64,000 nucleotides of DNA from Myxococcus qinghaiensis (GTDB lineage: Bacteria > Myxococcota > Myxococcia > Myxococcales > Myxococcaceae). Shown in pieces: positions 1 to 8,607 of this stretch. How positions within the stretch are numbered: position 1 is the stretch's first letter; each line of letters opens with the position of its first letter. A program made the translations under genes and the position numbers. A model generated the notes under the pieces. The model was given only the letters and a program-made list of their open reading frames with translations. It was not told the origin of the DNA and made no database searches. The stretch spans positions 1 to 64,000 of the forward strand of contig NZ_JAKCFA010000024.1 in assembly GCF_024198215.1 (NCBI RefSeq), read 5' to 3'.

Positions 1-47
1 GGAGCCACCAACGCGGCGCCCTGGACGGCCTGAGCCAGCCCCATGTA

Positions 48-70
48 GCGATCTCCAAGAGCGAGATCGC
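48..70. terminator. 8-bp perfect hairpin, possible terminator
   Basis: GCGATCTC at 48-55 pairs exactly with GAGATCGC at 63-70 around a 7-base loop. There is no T-run on either side. With the next hairpin (90-110) it lies downstream of the leftward lipoprotein gene and may stop its transcript or that of a gene outside the window. Confidence 0.35.
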
Positions 71-89
71 CACACCCTCAACCAGCTTG

Positions 90-110
90 GTAGCCCCATG
101 CAAGGGCTAC
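90..110 (-). terminator. 7-bp perfect hairpin downstream of small lipoprotein gene
   Basis: GTAGCCC (90-96) pairs with GGGCTAC (104-110) around a 7-base loop. It lies 20 bases past the stop codon of the leftward gene ending at 131. No T-tract follows, so it is a candidate only. Confidence 0.4.
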
Positions 111-130
111 CTAACTGATCAGCATTGTCC

Positions 131-379
131 CTAGGCCGGGGGACACTGGGAGATGCAGTACGCCCTGTTGCTGTCACAGGTGTACCTCGGGGTGCCGCCA
201 CCGCCGTAGAGGCACTGGTACCACCACGAATCACAGGTGTTGATGCACTCCGCGCGCGTCACGCCCTGCTCGACCTGCCCCGGGTCTTCCTGGCTGACGA
301 GTTCCTCTCCTCCTTCCGCGCCACCACAGCCCGCCATCAGTCCCACCGCCATCAGTCCGGCAATGATTGCCACTCGCAT
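131..379 (-). CDS. Small cysteine-containing lipoprotein
   Basis: An 82-residue protein of unknown function, predicted to be exported and lipid-anchored. The start at 379 was chosen because an AGGAG ribosome-binding site precedes it and the protein then opens with a signal peptide ending in a lipobox (LMAG-C18). The mature part has a Glu/Gln/Asp-rich linker and then a compact C-terminal region with five cysteines (CINTC, WYQC, YTC, YCISQC). These could form disulfides in the periplasm or outside. It resembles in style the other short lipoproteins of this window (18593, 24533, 26148, 41910). A longer reading frame to 484 would overlap the beta-helix gene upstream and lacks a signal peptide at its start. 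Confidence 0.7.
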   Translation of the reverse strand: MRVAIIAGLMAVGLMAGCGGAEGGEELVSQEDPGQVEQGVTRAECINTCDSWWYQCLYGGGGTPRYTCDSNRAYCISQCPPA

Positions 380-476
380 GCGCTTCTCCTGGCTCCAAGG
401 CCCGTGCTGCCTTGCCAGGATAGACAGATTTCGGACGCCATGACAGGCATGGCGGCGGGGAGCAGCTGTAGGTCTG

Positions 477-1613
477 TCATTCAATCGTGGAGTTCGTCAC
501 CGTGATGGGTGTGTCCGTGTGATTGGAAATCTGCGGATACGTCACGTACCAGGAGCCACCCCGGTTGTTCTGGATGACCGAGCGGTCGATGCGGATGTTG
601 CCCGAATGGTCATTGCTGACGAAGAAGATGGCGCTGCCGTGGGCGTTGACTTCGTTGTGCTCGATGCGCGTGCCGCAGAGTGACAGCGTCATCGTGTTGC
701 CGTCGTTGTAGATGGCGCCACCGCTGCCTCCGCCTGGAGTGCCTGGACCGGCGGGGTTCGCGCCGTTTCCGATGGCCCGGTTGTGGGAGAAGAGGCTGTT
801 GATGAGGGTCCACGACACGCCGATGCTGCTGATGCCGCCCCCGTTGGAGCAGACCCCGCCGTAGCCCTCCTTGCCACCGAAGGTCGTGTTCACCACGAAG
901 ACGGGCAGGTTGTTGTACTGGCTGAACACTCGAAGCGCGCCGCCACCCACGTCGGGCCCCACATCGGCACACGCGTTGTTGAAGAAGCGGGAGTTGATGA
1001 CCTTCACCCGCCCGCCGCGCACCCAGACCGCGCCACCTCCGTCGAACTCCGACTCCGTCTTGGAGCTGGCATCCACGAACGTGAGGTTCTGGAGCGTCAA
1101 CCGGGGATGGTCCTGGTTGTCGCAGTGGGAGGTCGTCCACACCTGCTTCTGGTCGCAGGTGTTCATGTACAGGATGCGGTGCCTGCCCGCTCCGCTGAGC
1201 GTCACCAGCCCCTTGCCGTCGATGACGATGTCCGGTCCCTTGTCGTTGAAGACCTTCGCCGTCCTGTCGAGCGTAATCGTCACCGGCTCCGGTCCACAGT
1301 CGAAGGTGATGACTCCGCCCCGGGCCACGGCGTCGATGAAGGCCGCGCTGGTGCAGCTCGCCGGTGTTCCCGTCCCGACGACGGTGGTGGGATTGGAGAC
1401 GTTGGCGAGGCCTGCCTCGGCGGGCACGCCGCACGTGGCCTCCGCGTTCGGATTGCCAGCGGGTGGGCCGTCCTTGGGGTTGGTCAACGGGTTGGGCACG
1501 TCCACGTCTGACGCGTCATCGCCCGAGCAACCCACGGAGCAGGCGAGCGCGAAACCCACGGCCAGCGAGAACACCTTGGTCGAGGGGAACCGGTGAAGTC
1601 TTTTCGGATGCAT
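477..1613 (-). CDS. Right-handed beta-helix lipoprotein
   Basis: A 378-residue exported protein. The start has GGAGG eight bases upstream. A signal peptide ends in the lipobox SVGC (Cys29), followed by an Asp/Pro/Gly-rich linker. From about residue 90 the sequence has the recurring short hydrophobic strands, Asn ladders and GG turns of a pectate-lyase-type parallel beta-helix, as in polymorphic outer-membrane/choice-of-anchor proteins. Segments such as GGAVWVRGG, GGALRVFS and GGSGGAIYNDG mark successive rungs. No clear catalytic set is visible, so binding or adhesion is as likely as lyase activity. It ends directly after a rung (NSTIE) with no C-terminal anchor. The small lipoprotein gene follows 97 bases downstream on the same strand. 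Confidence 0.75.
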   Translation of the reverse strand: MHPKRLHRFPSTKVFSLAVGFALACSVGCSGDDASDVDVPNPLTNPKDGPPAGNPNAEATCGVPAEAGLANVSNPTTVVGTGTPASCTSAAFIDAVARGGVITFDCGPEPVTITLDRTAKVFNDKGPDIVIDGKGLVTLSGAGRHRILYMNTCDQKQVWTTSHCDNQDHPRLTLQNLTFVDASSKTESEFDGGGAVWVRGGRVKVINSRFFNNACADVGPDVGGGALRVFSQYNNLPVFVVNTTFGGKEGYGGVCSNGGGISSIGVSWTLINSLFSHNRAIGNGANPAGPGTPGGGSGGAIYNDGNTMTLSLCGTRIEHNEVNAHGSAIFFVSNDHSGNIRIDRSVIQNNRGGSWYVTYPQISNHTDTPITVTNSTIE

Positions 1614-1759
1614 CCAGCCTCCAGGAGGGCGGCAGTGTACATCAGCCTTGCGCGAGGCCTGGACTCGGGCCCATGCCGAGGAGCCACACCTGGTGAACCG
1701 CCTGGTGCCAGCGTGCCATCCTGGGAGCTGGCTGCGCGCACGGAAGGAGAGAAGGCCTC

Positions 1760-1837
1760 ATGCGGAACCAGCACGAACTCGCACGGGAAATCGCGGAGAC
1801 CCGGGCCCTGTGCAAGGCGAGGTTCCCGGAGCTGTAG
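1760..1837 (+). CDS. Short ORF with strong ribosome-binding site, in frame with the downstream dioxygenase gene
   Basis: A 25-residue ORF (MRNQHELAREIAETRALCKA then RFPEL) behind a GGAAGGAG site. It ends in TAG at 1835-1837. The frame then continues open for 17 codons with protein-like sequence (RRRASLDSVAEVWLADL) straight into the ATG at 1889 of the PhyH-like gene. It may be an independent leader peptide, or the first part of a longer gene interrupted by a nonsense codon. No function can be assigned. Confidence 0.35.
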   Translation: MRNQHELAREIAETRALCKARFPEL

Positions 1838-1888
1838 CGTCGCCGCGCGTCCCTGGACAGCGTTGCGGAGGTATGGCTGGCTGACCTC

Positions 1889-2596
1889 ATGGACCGGCGA
1901 AAGACCTTCACCGAGAGCCTGCGACACGACGGCGTCGCGCTCATGCCCCAGGCCGCATCGCCGGAACTTCTGGTGATGCTGGAGCGTGCCTTTCCCCCGT
2001 CGAGCGGCGACGAGCCCACCCACAGGCGAGGAGGCCAACGCAACGTCCTCGATGTACCGGCCGTCATCTCCGCCGCGTCCGAAGGCGCGGGGGTCCGCTC
2101 GCTCGCGCAGATGGTGCTTGGCGAGGACTGCTTCGTGGCGCGGGCCCTGCTCTTCGACAAGACGCCCGACGCCAACTGGAAGGTGCGCTGGCACCAGGAC
2201 CTCACCATTGCCTTGCGCGAGCGGCGTGAGACGCCGGGCTTCGGGCCCTGGACCCACAAGGAGGGCGTCACCCACGCCCTCGCGCCGGACACCCTGCTCA
2301 CCCGCATGCTCGCCCTGCGAATCCACCTCGATGACTGCGGCGAGGAAAACGGGCCCGTGCGCGTCCTGCCCGGCACCCACCTCCAAGGGCGACTCAGCGA
2401 GGCGGACATCGAGGACAGGAAGTCGCGCATCCCCGCCATGACCTGCCTCGCGCGGCGCGGCGACGTGCTCGCGTTCCATCCGCTGCTGCTTCACGCCTCC
2501 TCGCCCGCCGTGAAGCCGGGCCACCGACGCGTCCTTCACCTCGAGTTCGCCGCCGCCGCGCTGCCCGGCGGCCTCGAATGGCGCTGGAGGGTTTGA
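1889..2596 (+). CDS. Phytanoyl-CoA dioxygenase (PhyH)-like protein
   Basis: A 235-residue protein of the Fe(II)/2-oxoglutarate-dependent PhyH superfamily, presumed cytosolic. The facial triad is visible: H102-x-D104 in WHQDL and the distal His202 in LLLHASSP. A basic residue in RRVLHLEF (about 213-214) would hold 2-oxoglutarate. The stretch ENGPVRVLPGTH is typical of the family before the second His. The substrate is unknown. The length is near the short end for the family, which supports an intact catalytic domain. The ATG at 1889 has only a distant GGAGG site, whereas a strong site lies at 1742-1749 before the in-frame ORF described above. The start is therefore uncertain. Confidence 0.8.
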   Translation: MDRRKTFTESLRHDGVALMPQAASPELLVMLERAFPPSSGDEPTHRRGGQRNVLDVPAVISAASEGAGVRSLAQMVLGEDCFVARALLFDKTPDANWKVRWHQDLTIALRERRETPGFGPWTHKEGVTHALAPDTLLTRMLALRIHLDDCGEENGPVRVLPGTHLQGRLSEADIEDRKSRIPAMTCLARRGDVLAFHPLLLHASSPAVKPGHRRVLHLEFAAAALPGGLEWRWRV

Positions 2597-2637
2597 CCCG
2601 GCGGGGAGACTCGACGACGAGGCGCTCGCGGGCCCCG

Positions 2638-5151
2638 CTATGACTGGGACTGGGCCACGGGCATGGCCACGTCCTGCACGGGAGGATGCCCCACGCCCTC
2701 GCCATCGAGCGGCGGCGACTTGTCCTCGGCCTCGGGGACCTGCGTCCGACGCATCACCCAGACCAGGACGCCCGCGCCCACATAGCAGGCGGTGCCCAGG
2801 CCGAAGGTGACGGCCGTTCCGAAGTGGATGGCCACGAAGATGGCCGCGGCACTGGCCAGCACGGAGAACGCGCCATTGAGCGCCCACCCCCACTGCACCA
2901 AATCCCTCCGGCCGCTGATGAGCGTCATGCCCAGGGCCATGGGCATCCCCATCAGGAACGACAGCGGCGCGATGAGCACCGCCGTGACGAGGATGCGCGT
3001 GGAGAGCGGCAGCCCCACCACGCCCTCCAACACCGGGCCCTTGAAGGACAGGAACGCCCCCAGCCCCGCGACGAGCGCGAGGAACAGCCCCGCCGTGATG
3101 ACCGGCCGCGCACGGGCGAGCCGCTGCGCGAGCAGGCTCCCCACCCCGCTGGCCACCAGCATGCTGGCCAGCACCGTGGCGAAGGTGATGGTGGGGCTGC
3201 CCAGCACCATCGCGAAGACGTGGAAGAACTCCATCTCCACGAGCATGAAGGCCACGCCCAACAGCGAGAAGTAGGCGAGCGAGGCCCAGCCCGACGTGCC
3301 CAGCCTCCCGGTCTGCCGGGCCAACTGGAAGAGCGGCAGCACCAGGAAGGGCACCACCAGCGCCAGCAGGATGAAGACAAGGCGCCGCAACTCCACCACA
3401 CCGATGCCAGCCGCCCGCGAGGGACCCGCGCGCTCCACGAAATAGAACGGGTTGTTGTCGGTGGCGGGGGCGATGTCCAGCGGACCCTCCGCCCACAACC
3501 GCGCCGGGTCCGGGGTGGTGATGATGTCGTGAATCAACCGTCCCCAGCCCGTGAAGGGCTTGGGGATGGAGGCCACGTCGAGCGAGCCGTCCGGCATCCA
3601 GAGCGCCTGGAACCCCATCGCATCGAGATGCGCTCGCGTGGTCGCCACATCCGCCGCGGTGATGGGCGAGCGCTTCACCAACACGAAGCACATGGGGCGG
3701 GAGAAGTGGGGGCTCGCCACGGCCGCGACCAGCATGTGCTTGCCCACATCCTGGATGCCCAGCTTCTCGAGCGCCTCGCGCGCCACGGTGAGGCCCCGCA
3801 TCGAGTCGATGCGCACCACCTCGCTGGAGCCCAGCGCGCGCAGGAAGCCCATGTAGCCATTCGGCGTCAGGTGCCGGAAGTAATCCTGATAGGCCTCGAC
3901 CGTGTAGAGGTAGTTCTCGCTGAACGCCAACGCCGTCGCGCTCCCTCCAGTATCCACCCAGGTGAGCGTGATGAGGTCCCACAGCTCCCGGGAGCGCTTG
4001 ACGAACGTCCGCCCGTTCTCGATGTGCAGGTCGACCCCGGGGAGGTAGTAGGGCCGGCCGGAGAAGGCCGCGAGGTCCTCATTCACCACCCGCGCCACCA
4101 GCGGGTTGATCTCCACCGCGGTGATGTCCTTGCGGCCCTTGCGCACGGCCTGGAGGACGTCCACGCCACCGCCCGGACCGATGATGAGCTGCCGTCCCTC
4201 CGCGGGGACCAGCTTGTGCGCAAGCGCGGTCAGGTCGTGGTCGAGATAGGTGTAGGCGGCGAGCGACTCGGGGTTGCCATTGAACTCGACAATCTGGGTC
4301 CCCCCGAGGCCGTCGATGAGCAGGTCCATCATCCGGAACTTCCGTCCGGTGTAGTTCCCGCTCAGCGACCAGGTGAAGAAGTTGGTGGGGTGCACCCGAA
4401 CGGAGGAGATGGAGTTCCACTCGGAGACCACCGTGGGCGCCCCCAGCCAGCTCACGTGCGGCGGCCTGGCGATGGCGGGGACCTGCGTAAGGAACGTCCC
4501 GAGCACCACGAAGGCCAGGGTGAGCCCCAGCGACACGAGCGCGGTGGTGCGCAGTCCGCCGGCCAGCGCGAACAGGACGGCCGCCACCATCGGCAGGATG
4601 ACGACCGTGCCGAGCATGACCTCCACGGGCGTGCTCACATCCAGGAGGAAGACCGCGACGATGCACCCCAGCGCGGCGAACACCAGGTCGACCGCGTAGA
4701 GCCGGTGGAACCGCTCACGGTTGTGCGACAGGACGAGCGAGACGACGAGCCCGCCGAAGAGGAACAAGGGGAAGGCGCACCAGAAGATGGCCGCCAGGGT
4801 CCAGAACTCCTGCGCGTAGACGCGGAAGGCGCCGCCGAACTTCACGTGGGGCAGCAGGGCGAGAATCCCCAGGACGCCCACGAAGCCGGAGATGCCCGCC
4901 AGCAGGCTCAGCACCGTCACATGGCGCAGCATCCGCTCGGGCGTGAAGAAGCGCTGGGCCAGCTGCGCCAGGAGCCCACCCGAGGCCAACCCCAGCATCG
5001 CCAGGGAGATGAGCATGAAGGCGTAGTAGTAGGTCATCGTCCCCGCGAACAGGCGCGAGAGCACCACCTGGGCCGTCAACATGCTGGCCGCGACCAGACC
5101 GAATCCCAGGCTCATGGCCCGCATCGACGTGCCCGCCAAACGCTCTTGCAT
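2638..5151 (-). CDS. Integral membrane protein with spermidine-synthase-like domain
   Basis: About 837 residues. An N-terminal block of about seven membrane helices (residues 15-230) is followed by a soluble Rossmann methyltransferase-like domain. This has the glycine motif IIGPGGGVDVL near 323-333 and the acidic-loop VEINP near 346. A second multi-helix block comes near the C-terminus, then a charged tail. This matches the fused MFS/spermidine-synthase-like membrane proteins common in deltaproteobacteria. Polyamine synthesis is not established for them, and the substrate is unknown. The ATG at 5151 is preferred because AAAGGA precedes it. The ATG at 5190 would add 13 hydrophilic residues without a site. 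The gene is monocistronic and convergent with the dioxygenase gene. Confidence 0.75.
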   Translation of the reverse strand: MQERLAGTSMRAMSLGFGLVAASMLTAQVVLSRLFAGTMTYYYAFMLISLAMLGLASGGLLAQLAQRFFTPERMLRHVTVLSLLAGISGFVGVLGILALLPHVKFGGAFRVYAQEFWTLAAIFWCAFPLFLFGGLVVSLVLSHNRERFHRLYAVDLVFAALGCIVAVFLLDVSTPVEVMLGTVVILPMVAAVLFALAGGLRTTALVSLGLTLAFVVLGTFLTQVPAIARPPHVSWLGAPTVVSEWNSISSVRVHPTNFFTWSLSGNYTGRKFRMMDLLIDGLGGTQIVEFNGNPESLAAYTYLDHDLTALAHKLVPAEGRQLIIGPGGGVDVLQAVRKGRKDITAVEINPLVARVVNEDLAAFSGRPYYLPGVDLHIENGRTFVKRSRELWDLITLTWVDTGGSATALAFSENYLYTVEAYQDYFRHLTPNGYMGFLRALGSSEVVRIDSMRGLTVAREALEKLGIQDVGKHMLVAAVASPHFSRPMCFVLVKRSPITAADVATTRAHLDAMGFQALWMPDGSLDVASIPKPFTGWGRLIHDIITTPDPARLWAEGPLDIAPATDNNPFYFVERAGPSRAAGIGVVELRRLVFILLALVVPFLVLPLFQLARQTGRLGTSGWASLAYFSLLGVAFMLVEMEFFHVFAMVLGSPTITFATVLASMLVASGVGSLLAQRLARARPVITAGLFLALVAGLGAFLSFKGPVLEGVVGLPLSTRILVTAVLIAPLSFLMGMPMALGMTLISGRRDLVQWGWALNGAFSVLASAAAIFVAIHFGTAVTFGLGTACYVGAGVLVWVMRRTQVPEAEDKSPPLDGEGVGHPPVQDVAMPVAQSQS

Positions 5152-5282
5152 GGTAACGACAGGTCCTTTCCCGGAGGGGACCTGGAGCATAGGGGAGAAG
5201 CGGGACTTCTCCCCAGCACATCAGGAAGGGAAAGACAGCCTGCCGGGTGGGTGGAGAATGCCCGACCGGCGGCCCTTCGCCC

Positions 5283-6698
5283 TCACGGCGTCTGTCCCGA
5301 CGTCAGGGGACGAGCGCCGGGGATGCCCAGCCCTCGCAGCCACGCCTGCGCGAGCGGCCCGGGGTCATGACCCGTCTCCGACTTCACGAAGTCGAGCAGC
5401 TGCTGCATGCGCGCCGCCTTGCCCACATGGAGCCGGTAGAAGCGCGCCAGCACTCCATCCAGGGCGGCTCTGCCCACCTGCTTCTCCAGCTCGTGGAAGA
5501 AGAGGCTTCCCTTCAGATAGGGCAGTGGAGAGGCGAGCGGGTGCGTGCTCATCTCAATCGCATTGCACGTGGCGTCCGGCAGGACCACCGTGTCGCGCCT
5601 GGCCACCAGCTTCTCCAGGTCCTTGCGCCGCGATTCCCACAGCTTCGCCTCCGCGGCCTCGCCCTCGGTGGCGCCCACCGCGCGGGCCGTGAGGTAGTCC
5701 GTCGTCCCCTCGGAGAGCACGAAGTCCTCCCAGCACTGGATGCGCACGCCATTCCCATACCAGCCATGCGCCGCTTCGTGGTGATGCACCAGGCGGTCCC
5801 CCATCGACTGCGAGGCCACGTGCCAGAACGGATGGTGCTCCATGCCACCCTTCCCCTGGGGCCCCCAGTTCGCCGACACCGAGCCCGCCTTGTCGCCAAA
5901 GACATACTTTCCATAGCGGGTCTCGAAGAAGTCCATCGCGTCGCGCAGGTGGAGCGTGCCCGCCAGCGCGGCCTCCTCCTCGCCCGGCAGATACCAGACG
6001 GACACCTGCGTCCCCGCGCGCGTGACGCCCAGGGGCCGCTCCGTGTAGGCCCCCACGGCCCATCCCAGCATGTACGCCGGCACGTCGCCCGCGACCTGCT
6101 TCGGGTACACCGCCACCTGCCCTTCCGGCAGGTCTCCGAGCCGCAGCGAGAACTTCGTGCCGTCGTCCGGTGAAGGGTGGCAGGGGAACAGGTTCTCGCA
6201 GAAGGCCGGCCACGTATAGGTCGTCCCGGTGTGCCGGTACCCATCCGTCTTCGCTGTCGCGGCGAACGTGTAGTCGACGATGACGGTGGTCGCCCACTCC
6301 GGCACGCCGATGTCGAGCCGCCCGTCCTTCACGGTGTACTTCAGGTCGCCACAGCGTCCCCGCACGCCGTTGATGTGGAGCGAGCCCACCCTCAGCGACA
6401 ACCCCGGCGCCTTCGACTCGCCCACCTGGAGCGTCGCCGTGCCGCGCAGCGCACCAAGCTTCACGTCCAGCGCCGTCGAGACGATGTCACGCGCCAGCCC
6501 CTCCGCGGGCGGTGGCGAGGGCAGCCGCGCCACCATGTCGCAGAGCTGGGGACAGGGAGACAGGGCCCCACCCTCCCCTGGCGTCGAACAGACCTGGGCT
6601 TCCCGCAGCCCGGCCTCGACCGAAGGCTCCCCGCATCGACAGGCGCCCAGGCTGCCCACGAGCAGGAGGACCGCGGTCCTCGTGATGACACGCTTCAT
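5283..6698 (-). CDS. M1-family zinc metallopeptidase lipoprotein
   Basis: A 471-residue exported peptidase. GGGAGG stands eight bases before the ATG at 6698, and the protein begins with a signal peptide and lipobox (SLGAC, Cys20). The gluzincin zinc site is complete: H307-E308-A-A-H311 and Glu330, 18 residues after the second His (HEXXH-x18-E), inside WEDFVLSEGTTDYL. The M1 substrate loop appears as GGMEHHPFWH. The beta-rich N-terminal domain of M1 enzymes (about residues 60-200) precedes it. At half the length of aminopeptidase N it lacks the long C-terminal helical domain, as in the short M1 enzymes. It probably trims peptides in the periplasm or at the cell surface. Confidence 0.85.
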   Translation of the reverse strand: MKRVITRTAVLLLVGSLGACRCGEPSVEAGLREAQVCSTPGEGGALSPCPQLCDMVARLPSPPPAEGLARDIVSTALDVKLGALRGTATLQVGESKAPGLSLRVGSLHINGVRGRCGDLKYTVKDGRLDIGVPEWATTVIVDYTFAATAKTDGYRHTGTTYTWPAFCENLFPCHPSPDDGTKFSLRLGDLPEGQVAVYPKQVAGDVPAYMLGWAVGAYTERPLGVTRAGTQVSVWYLPGEEEAALAGTLHLRDAMDFFETRYGKYVFGDKAGSVSANWGPQGKGGMEHHPFWHVASQSMGDRLVHHHEAAHGWYGNGVRIQCWEDFVLSEGTTDYLTARAVGATEGEAAEAKLWESRRKDLEKLVARRDTVVLPDATCNAIEMSTHPLASPLPYLKGSLFFHELEKQVGRAALDGVLARFYRLHVGKAARMQQLLDFVKSETGHDPGPLAQAWLRGLGIPGARPLTSGQTP

Positions 6699-6803
6699 GA
6701 TGTGACCTCCCTGCATCTTCCGCCTCTCATCCAGCCACGTCATGAGCGCCAACCCGTGTGACATCCACCCACCGCCCGGTGACAGACCCGGGACGGGCCT
6801 GCC

Positions 6804-7022
6804 TTACGACGAGTAGGAGAGTCGAGCACAGTTCCCGTCCCAAGAGAGTTTGAACATGGCAGCACTCGGACTCGGCGCCCCGGAGGGCTCCAACTCCAGG
6901 CCCAGGTCGCTCGTCCTGCCGCTCCGGCGGATGGCCCATACCGAGACACGTCCATCGCTCCCGGTGCCAGCCCTCCCCAGCACCTCGCCGCTCAACAGTT
7001 GATCCGCTAGCGTGGCGCGCAT
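6804..7022 (-). CDS. Possible small protein or gene remnant
   Basis: A 72-residue ORF in the 320-base gap between two divergent lipoprotein genes. Its second half (LGLELEPSG, AMFKLSWDG) reads like beta-strand protein. GC at third codon positions is clearly lower than in neighbouring genes, and there is no convincing ribosome-binding site. Its start overlaps that of the rightward gene. It could be a decayed gene end. I see no other content in this gap. Confidence 0.3.
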   Translation of the reverse strand: MRATLADQLLSGEVLGRAGTGSDGRVSVWAIRRSGRTSDLGLELEPSGAPSPSAAMFKLSWDGNCARLSYSS

Positions 7023-8577
7023 GAGAAGACCCTCCGCGCTCGTGCTCCTCCTCCCGCTCCTCTCGACGTTCGCCTGCGCACCGCTGGCCTCTGAGCAGGA
7101 CGATGAAGCGACCCTGCCGGGCGAGGCGGCCCAGGCGGCCTCGACTCCGCTCCGAGCGAAGGCGCTCGGCCGGATGCGGAACGCGGCGAAGTATTTCCAC
7201 GACCAGGTGGCGCGCCACGGCGGGTATGCGTGGCATCACAATGCCAATGACCTGAGCGAGCGCTGGGGCGACATCCGGCTCGACGACGAGCAGATCATGA
7301 TTCAGTCGCCCGGCACGTCGGACGTGGTCGTCGCGTTCGTCGAAGCCGCCCTCGCCGACCCGGCCACCCCGGCACTCAAGACCTATGCGACGGACGCGGC
7401 GATGGCGCTGCGCCATGGACAGGTCAAGTCGGGAGGCTGGCGGCTCTACGCGGACTTCAAGGCGACTCCGACGCTGACGGCGTGCTACCGCCACACCACT
7501 GCGAACTGCGGCTGCGGTGGCTGCACGACGACGACCTACGACGACCAGACCACCCAGAACGCGCTCATCGCGATGATGCGCGCGGACCTGCTCCTCGGGT
7601 TCGCGAACACGGCCATCTCCGAGTCTTCGTCCTATGCCCGCGCGCGGATGGAGACCTCGCAGTTCCCGACGCATGGCGGCTTTCCCCAGGGCTTCGCGGG
7701 TCCTGTCGCCGCGCGGCCGGCGCTGACGGCCAGCTATCCCCCCTCCATCGGGACTTCGTGTGGCCTGGCCCACTGCTACGCGAATAGCTACACCCACGAG
7801 TACTGGGATGACCCGACGCTGAACGACAACCTCGCGACGGCCTTCGTGGAGATGCTGAACTGGGCCCAGGACATCTATCCCGCGCGAGCCACGACCTATC
7901 AGGCCATGCGCACCGCGTTCGGAGGCTTCCTTCGCCGGGCGCAGCTGCCGCAGCCCCAGCCCGCCTGGGCACAGCAATATGACATCCAGATGCAGCCGCG
8001 CTGGGCGCGCAACTGGGAGGTCCCGGCCATCGCCGGACAGGAGAGCCAGGACGTCATGTGGGCACTGCTTCGCCTCTACCAGCTGGACCCGAGCGTGCCG
8101 GCGAACCGCGACGCCGTCGGCACCGCGCTCGCCTATCTGGAGACCGTGGACCACGCGAATGACACGCTCATCCACCGCTATATCGAACTGGACGACACCG
8201 CTCCCGCCAACCTCGGCTTCTTCACGGTGAAGCCCGGCGGCTATCCGGTCCGGTTCTCCCAGGCCCCGCCGACCTACCAGAACTACGGCTGGGAAACCCC
8301 CTCCCAGCTCGCCGCCCTCCGCGCGGAGTACAACCGGCTGGCGAGCGACACGACGGTGATGAAGCGCACGTGCCAGCAGCTCCGCGCCGACACGGCGCAG
8401 GCCGTCGACGCGACGGTGAACAACGAGAAGTGGCTCACGACCTACAGCCCGAGCGGCCCGCGAAGTGGCTCCACACCGGGTGACTATCTCGACACGAGCA
8501 CGTTCGTCCGGAACCTGCGCACGCTGGCCGAGTTCGTCACGCGCACGACGACCGACTGCACCGCCTGGAACTACTGA
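7021..8577 (+). CDS. Secreted lipoprotein with alpha/alpha-fold, pectate-lyase-like
   Basis: A 518-residue protein with a signal peptide and lipobox (TFACA). The body is made of repeated amphipathic helices with GGY, GGW and GGF loops (HGGYAWHH, KSGGWRLY, THGGFPQG). This is the pattern of six-hairpin/alpha-toroid proteins annotated as pectic-acid lyases or related glycan enzymes in planctomycetes and myxobacteria. A cysteine cluster (NCGCGGC, near residue 165) is unusual and may bind metal or form disulfides. Enzymatic activity is inference. A GTG at 7012 would add three residues. No strong ribosome-binding site is visible for either start. Confidence 0.6.
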   Translation: MRRPSALVLLLPLLSTFACAPLASEQDDEATLPGEAAQAASTPLRAKALGRMRNAAKYFHDQVARHGGYAWHHNANDLSERWGDIRLDDEQIMIQSPGTSDVVVAFVEAALADPATPALKTYATDAAMALRHGQVKSGGWRLYADFKATPTLTACYRHTTANCGCGGCTTTTYDDQTTQNALIAMMRADLLLGFANTAISESSSYARARMETSQFPTHGGFPQGFAGPVAARPALTASYPPSIGTSCGLAHCYANSYTHEYWDDPTLNDNLATAFVEMLNWAQDIYPARATTYQAMRTAFGGFLRRAQLPQPQPAWAQQYDIQMQPRWARNWEVPAIAGQESQDVMWALLRLYQLDPSVPANRDAVGTALAYLETVDHANDTLIHRYIELDDTAPANLGFFTVKPGGYPVRFSQAPPTYQNYGWETPSQLAALRAEYNRLASDTTVMKRTCQQLRADTAQAVDATVNNEKWLTTYSPSGPRSGSTPGDYLDTSTFVRNLRTLAEFVTRTTTDCTAWNY

Positions 8578-8607
8578 GGCGGAGGCCCGGGCCCTGCTCG
8601 GCCTGTC

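Noticed and set aside
2686..5370. Very long rightward open frame (894 codons) opposite the membrane protein gene
   Set aside because: Antisense shadow of a high-GC gene: Arg/His/Gln/Gly-rich composition, no domain, no ribosome-binding site.
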